Assembly (NCBI RefSeq): GCF_014648475.1
Contig: NZ_BMRE01000034.1
Location: forward strand, 31,613-95,612
Reading direction: 5' to 3'
DNA: 64,000 nucleotides
DNA from: Lentzea flava
GTDB taxonomy: Bacteria > Actinomycetota > Actinomycetes > Mycobacteriales > Pseudonocardiaceae
The position numbers and the translations under genes were made by a program. Shown here in pieces: positions 60,620 to 64,000 of this stretch. The stretch's first letter is position 1. Every line of letters begins with the position of its first letter. The notes under the pieces were generated by a model that saw nothing but the letters and a program-made list of their open reading frames with translations, was not told the origin of the DNA and searched no databases.

Positions 60620-60997
60620 ATGCAGGTTCTGCGACACGATACGACCCGGGAGCTGGAGTTGCGGGGTACCGCCGCGGAACTGACCGACCTGGCCCGCCTG
60701 CTGGTCTCCGGCCACGGGTCTGTGGATCTCGGTCGTGTTGACGATCCTGCGCCCTACGGTCGGTGCCTGTCGCGGCTCAACGTCGTTCAGGCTTCAGGCC
60801 CGATTGCAGTCGTTTGCGCTGCGGGTTCTGACGAGCTGACCATCCGAGGAGGTTCTGCCCAGCTCACGCTGCTCGCTGCAAACGTCCGGGGATTCGCGAA
60901 CGACGGGGACGCGACGAGTCATCTGCACATCGACCACTTCCCCGGCCATGACTACCTGGACGAGTCCTCGGAGCCGTTAGTCGTCGCGCTCGCCTAG
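60620..60997 (+). CDS. Imm32-like immunity protein
   Basis: 125 residues from ATG 60620 (GGAGGA upstream). It begins LELRGTAAELTDLARLL and ends in the Imm32 signature with an aromatic/His run: HIDHFPGHDYLDESSEPLVV. Imm32 proteins protect against polymorphic nuclease toxins of secretion systems. No toxin gene is adjacent; the preceding small gene might be a second immunity or partner. Borders the decayed island. Confidence 0.72.
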   Translation: MQVLRHDTTRELELRGTAAELTDLARLLVSGHGSVDLGRVDDPAPYGRCLSRLNVVQASGPIAVVCAAGSDELTIRGGSAQLTLLAANVRGFANDGDATSHLHIDHFPGHDYLDESSEPLVVALA

Positions 60998-61500
60998 AAC
61001 TCGAGCGCGACGACCCGCGCAGCTCAGGAGTACATCGCGAGCCAGATGGCGATGGGTGGGCCATGGCCCATCGCGTACCAACGCCGTAGGCGCCCTTGAT
61101 ATCGGAGGCTCGGCGTTAAACGATCCCAGGGCCTCGGCGGGACCGGAGATCGTCTGAGCTGCGCTTTCGTGGCCTATTCCGCAGAGACATCTGATCAGGC
61201 AGTAGTGGGAGTGGTTCCGCTGTCGGCGGCGCGCCGCCGCGCCACCTCGGGGCCGCGCGCCGGTGCCGACGAGCGCAGCGAAGCTGGAAGCCCGGCGTGC
61301 CCGGATAGATGCGGGCCACGCTGGTAGGCGACTGACCCCGCGCGCGACGCCGACGGCGGCGCTTTGATCCCATAAAGCCAAATTCGGCAGCAAGGCAGCC
61401 GACAGGCAGCCGTCCTCGGCGAGTTGCCAGCCCGGAGTAACACCAAGAAGCGCGGCCTTGATCTAACATGTACGTCTTTCGCTGGGCATTACAGGGAGCC
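60998..61500. other. About 500 bases without a supportable gene
   Basis: High-GC at the left, becoming AT-richer to the right. Frames on both strands are shadows or lack ribosome sites, and none resembles a known protein. Apart from the hairpin at 61049-61074 I see no RNA gene or repeat. It likely marks the junction between the chromosomal backbone and the decayed island. Confidence 0.5.
61049..61074 (+). terminator. Imperfect hairpin after the Imm32-like gene
   Basis: GCGATGGG (61049-61056) pairs with CCCATCGC (61067-61074) around a 10-base, partly self-complementary loop. It is about 50 bases past the Imm32-like stop. Confidence 0.5.
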
Positions 61501-63323
61501 ATGGTGAGGATCAAGCGACTGGAGATCGTGAACTACAAGGCATCAAGCATGTCGCTATGGATGGTCTGGACCATGAGCCCGTGGTAGTCATCAGCGGGAA
61601 GAACGGCACCGGCAAGACCCTTCACTTGGTCGCGTTACGTTTCCGGCAACGAAACCGTCGTCGGACCATGGGGAGACTCTACAAGCGTTGAGGTGGAGAT
61701 CTCTCACCGAGGAAGAGCGTGAAGCGATTACCCACTGGAGGAGGGCAACAGGAGAGTCTCCTAGAGAGATTCCCGCCACCGCCTCCATAAGGAAGTCATG
61801 GAACAAACGGTCAGGCTCCTACAGCGGCAACAACGAAAACTTTCCAATCAACTGTCTTCGCAACCCCAGGTTCGAGAAGGAATACAAGTTTGGCCTCGCA
61901 GACTTGATGCCAGCGAGCAGAAACGCGTCGGCCTCGATGACAAGCCATCTCGATCTCGGAATATTTAGCGACGAACGTCGCGAGCAGGAACGAAAGAGTT
62001 CAGCCGAAGGAATCCTCAAGTATCGTCACACCTACAACTCAGGTGATGCAATCGCCTACTTGACGGCAGCCGACCACTTGGATCTAACAGCCGTTCGACG
62101 TGGCGACCCCCAATCGAACGAATATGACACCATAAACGGGAAGTTCTCGGCAGCAACCGGAAAGAATCTGACGAGGCCAGAGATAGACAGATCCTAGTAG
62201 AGACTCCTCACGGCGCCAAGCACGAAGTATCCGCGCTTTCCGCCGGGGAGCAGGAGATGTTGAACCTCATCTACTTCATCCGAAGGCTTAGTGCACGCGG
62301 CGGGGTTCTTCTCATAGACGAGCCTGAACAGCATCTTCACCCTAGCTTGCAGGTGGCGCTATTCGACACCATGACTGAAATGGCTGAACGCGCACAGGTA
62401 ATCGCCGTAAGCCACTCACGTAACCTGATTGTTTCGATGCCCCTCGATCACTTCTGGAGATACTTCCCCCAGACGCTGAAGCAACAAATCAACTTGTACG
62501 ACTAGATCAGAGCGGCACCAGGACAGCACTACTTGAAGACCTTGGCGTTTCGCCAGCGACACTACTGCAAAGCGACGCTGTCGTAATTGTTGAGGGAAAA
62601 AGTGACGAGAGCGTTCTGCGTGCACTCTTCCCCATTGAGATGAGCCGATGCAAAGTCGTTGTCGCGGGCGACGTGAACCAAGCGATGAGCGCTTGCATGT
62701 CACTTGAGGTGATTGAACACGCACTACCGTGGATCTGCTTGCGAGATCGAGACCTCCTCACAGAGGCAGACCGAAACGATCTAATTGCCGCCCATCCAAA
62801 TCTTCACATATGGAACGGGCGCATGCTCGAAAACGAGCTACTTGACCCCGACCTGATCGTTGAGACCTTTAAGCGCGCCGGCAAAGTAGTGGAGCGGGAT
62901 CTGGTCGTTGAAACGATGCGCGAAACGGCAAACTCACTAAAGGGTAACTAAAGGGTGACGTGATTGCCGAGATCGTTTCGCGCGAATTTAACACACGCAT
63001 TCCATTCGGAGAGCCAGAAAGGAGCACGAAACTCGAAAAGCAGCGCTCTTTCCTGACTGTCAAATCTGCAACACTGCAAGAACGTACAGAGAAGTTCGAC
63101 CCATGTCGTCGCCGAAGTAACAAGCGATGTCAACGCCCGATGGGAAGCCCAATGGCACTCGCTGACGCACGGGAAGGCACTAATGTCGTCAATCCATAGA
63201 ATCGGCCCATTTAGAAGCTTGGCCGATCTTACTGAAGCATTGGCGGTGCCACTTTCTCTTCTGGCGAAGTTCAGCCCCCCGCTCGAACTGAAGAAGCGCC
63301 TAACGGTTTCGATTACGTCATGA
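61501..63323 (+). pseudogene. Decayed OLD-family nuclease (AAA ATPase + TOPRIM)
   Basis: Starts ATG 61501 (VRIKRLEIVNYK) and loses frame within 45 bases. The second frame gives VVVISGKNGTGKT (Walker A) near 61610; others give TSVEVEISL near 61700, LSAGEQEMLNLIYFI (signature) and GVLLIDEPEQHLHPSL (Walker B) near 62310, and SHSRNLIVS. The TOPRIM part VVIVEGKSDESVL is near 62590, followed by CLRDRD. The tail lies in two more frames to TGA 63321. At least six frameshifts occur, one of them from a local ten-base duplication at about 62938-62957. OLD proteins are ATP-dependent nucleases used in phage defence; this one is dead. DNA is more AT-rich than its surroundings. Confidence 0.85.
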
Positions 63324-63615
63324 TGCGCGTAGCTGCAAAAACCTCGACCGCCTCCCACCTAAACAAGCGATCTCGACGCTCAAGCTCGATCAGCTTGATG
63401 CTGTCTAGCAAAAGAACAAAAGGATTTACTTCCACTTCCACCAGAGCGCCAAGCACGCCCGCAACCGACATGTCGGCGTCCACGTACGCAATACCAAGAT
63501 GGGGCGTGAAGCTTGCATGCCGTTCGGAAAGTCGGTCAATTCCCCACAGATCCGCAATACCGCTTCGAACAGCGTAATGAATAGCCCGAATATGCCCATC
63601 CGGGCTCGGATACAA
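63313..63615 (-). CDS. Unknown protein, probably truncated at its start
   Basis: An open frame to TAA 63313 encoding about 100 residues from TTG 63615, with coding-like composition (GIADLWGIDRLSERHASF, VEVEVNPFVLLLDSIKLIEL). In frame it extends upstream to a stop near 63670, adding SSPDFWVDVLAFQQAIA without a start codon, which suggests the 5' end was cut off at the junction with the recombinase fragment. Ends 10 bases inside the OLD pseudogene tail. Family not recognised; low GC. Confidence 0.5.
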   Translation of the reverse strand: MYPSPDGHIRAIHYAVRSGIADLWGIDRLSERHASFTPHLGIAYVDADMSVAGVLGALVEVEVNPFVLLLDSIKLIELERRDRLFRWEAVEVFAATRIMT

Positions 63616-63670
63616 TGCAATCGCTTGCTGGAAGGCAAGTACGTCGACCCAAAAATCCGGTGAGCTCTAG

Positions 63671-63948
63671 TTCGAGGCCTATGTCGAAAGCTGGTTCGGG
63701 CAGTCCCAGGACGCCGCGACACAGGAGACTTGCGCTACCAGGTGAACAAGCGTCTCGTGCCGTTCTTCGGCAAGAGCAGTCTCAAGGCCATCGACATTCC
63801 GATGGTTCGCTCCTGGCTCGGTGAGATGGACGAAGAAGGGCTCTCGCTCACGTACCAGCAACTACTGTTCGACCGGCTGACCTCGATCCTCAACGCGGCG
63901 GTGGAGGAAAGGAAGCTGCACACCAACGCCTGCAAGGCGCGGACCTGA
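63671..63948 (+). pseudogene. Tyrosine recombinase (phage integrase) fragment
   Basis: FEAYVESWFGQSQDAAT starts at 63671, then after a frameshift near 63725 continues DLRYQVNKRLVPFFGKSSL, IDIPMVRSWLGEM and LTSILNAAVEERKLHTNAC to TGA 63946. This is the N-terminal SAM-like core-binding domain of a tyrosine integrase. The catalytic domain with the R-H-R-Y residues is absent before the window ends. Marks a former integrative element. Confidence 0.8.
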
Positions 63949-64000
63949 CTTGGGCTACGATTTCGGCCCGTGGGGCGGCCCGGTTCGCTGACCTGTGGGT
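63949..64000. other. Window end, no feature
   Basis: The last 52 bases return to high GC. No gene, tRNA end or clear repeat can be supported in them. Confidence 0.4.

Noticed and set aside
61000..61500. Searched for a tRNA that could be an integration target
   Set aside because: No cloverleaf arms, T-loop or CCA-proximal stem could be assembled on either strand.

Overview
The window is high-GC actinobacterial DNA with many GTG starts and tightly overlapping operons (ATGA/GTGA junctions). mshB (mycothiol synthesis), actinobacterial-type dapD with dapC-fdxA, a lipid-droplet-associated protein homologue, AfsR-like and WD40-linked STAND ATPases, and a TrpRS gene behind a Trp-codon attenuator together suggest a filamentous actinomycete, probably family Pseudonocardiaceae (Lentzea/Saccharothrix-like). 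The family placement is inference from gene content.

Layout. 1-5.8 kb: end of an unknown gene, dapD, an AlbA_2/Schlafen-like ATPase, dapC-fdxA, a GNAT acetyltransferase, a membrane protein and mshB. 5.8-13.8 kb: a complete peptide-type ABC importer (binding protein, two permeases, two ATPases, all minus strand) and a second, solitary binding lipoprotein. 14-19 kb: typA, a tiny Lys/Cys-rich protein, an AfsR-like STAND regulator and a YciI protein. 19-20.2 kb: auxiliary trpS behind a leader peptide with tandem Trp codons and a terminator. 20.2-26 kb: a fused lipid-binding-like/NUDIX protein, a two-component system, and a LolA-like protein with an ABC exporter, separated by PhoB-type direct repeats. 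26-30.4 kb: a TPP-riboswitch-controlled thiamine importer with a trailing SDR gene. 30.4-34.7 kb: PCD-like protein, secreted GH105-like protein, GT87 mannosyltransferase, two small membrane proteins, ychF. 34.7-42.2 kb: DNA repair genes (ada-alkA fusion, ogt, sbcCD, rmuC). 42.2-51.2 kb: DUF6542 protein, collapsed copy of an HTH-STAND-WD40 gene followed by its intact paralogue, ispH, lipid-droplet protein, xseA-hyp-xseB, glpX. 51.3-60.2 kb: secreted S1 protease, dead IS30 element, three tandem L,D-transpeptidases, hypotheticals, a branched-chain amino acid dehydrogenase divergent from an Lrp regulator, a flavoprotein reductase and fumC.

60.2-64 kb differs in character: an orphan Imm32-like immunity gene, then visibly AT-richer DNA with a multiply frameshifted OLD-family nuclease (AAA + TOPRIM), a truncated unknown gene and a tyrosine recombinase fragment. 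It reads as the decayed edge of a genomic island.

The most informative signals are the full trp attenuator (mutually exclusive 2:3 and 3:4 stems resolved by position), the TPP riboswitch operon, the RR-type repeats before the LolA/ABC genes, the STAND-WD40 duplication and collapse, and the decayed defence island. Coordinates come from reading the sequence; homology calls are motif recognition, not database searches.
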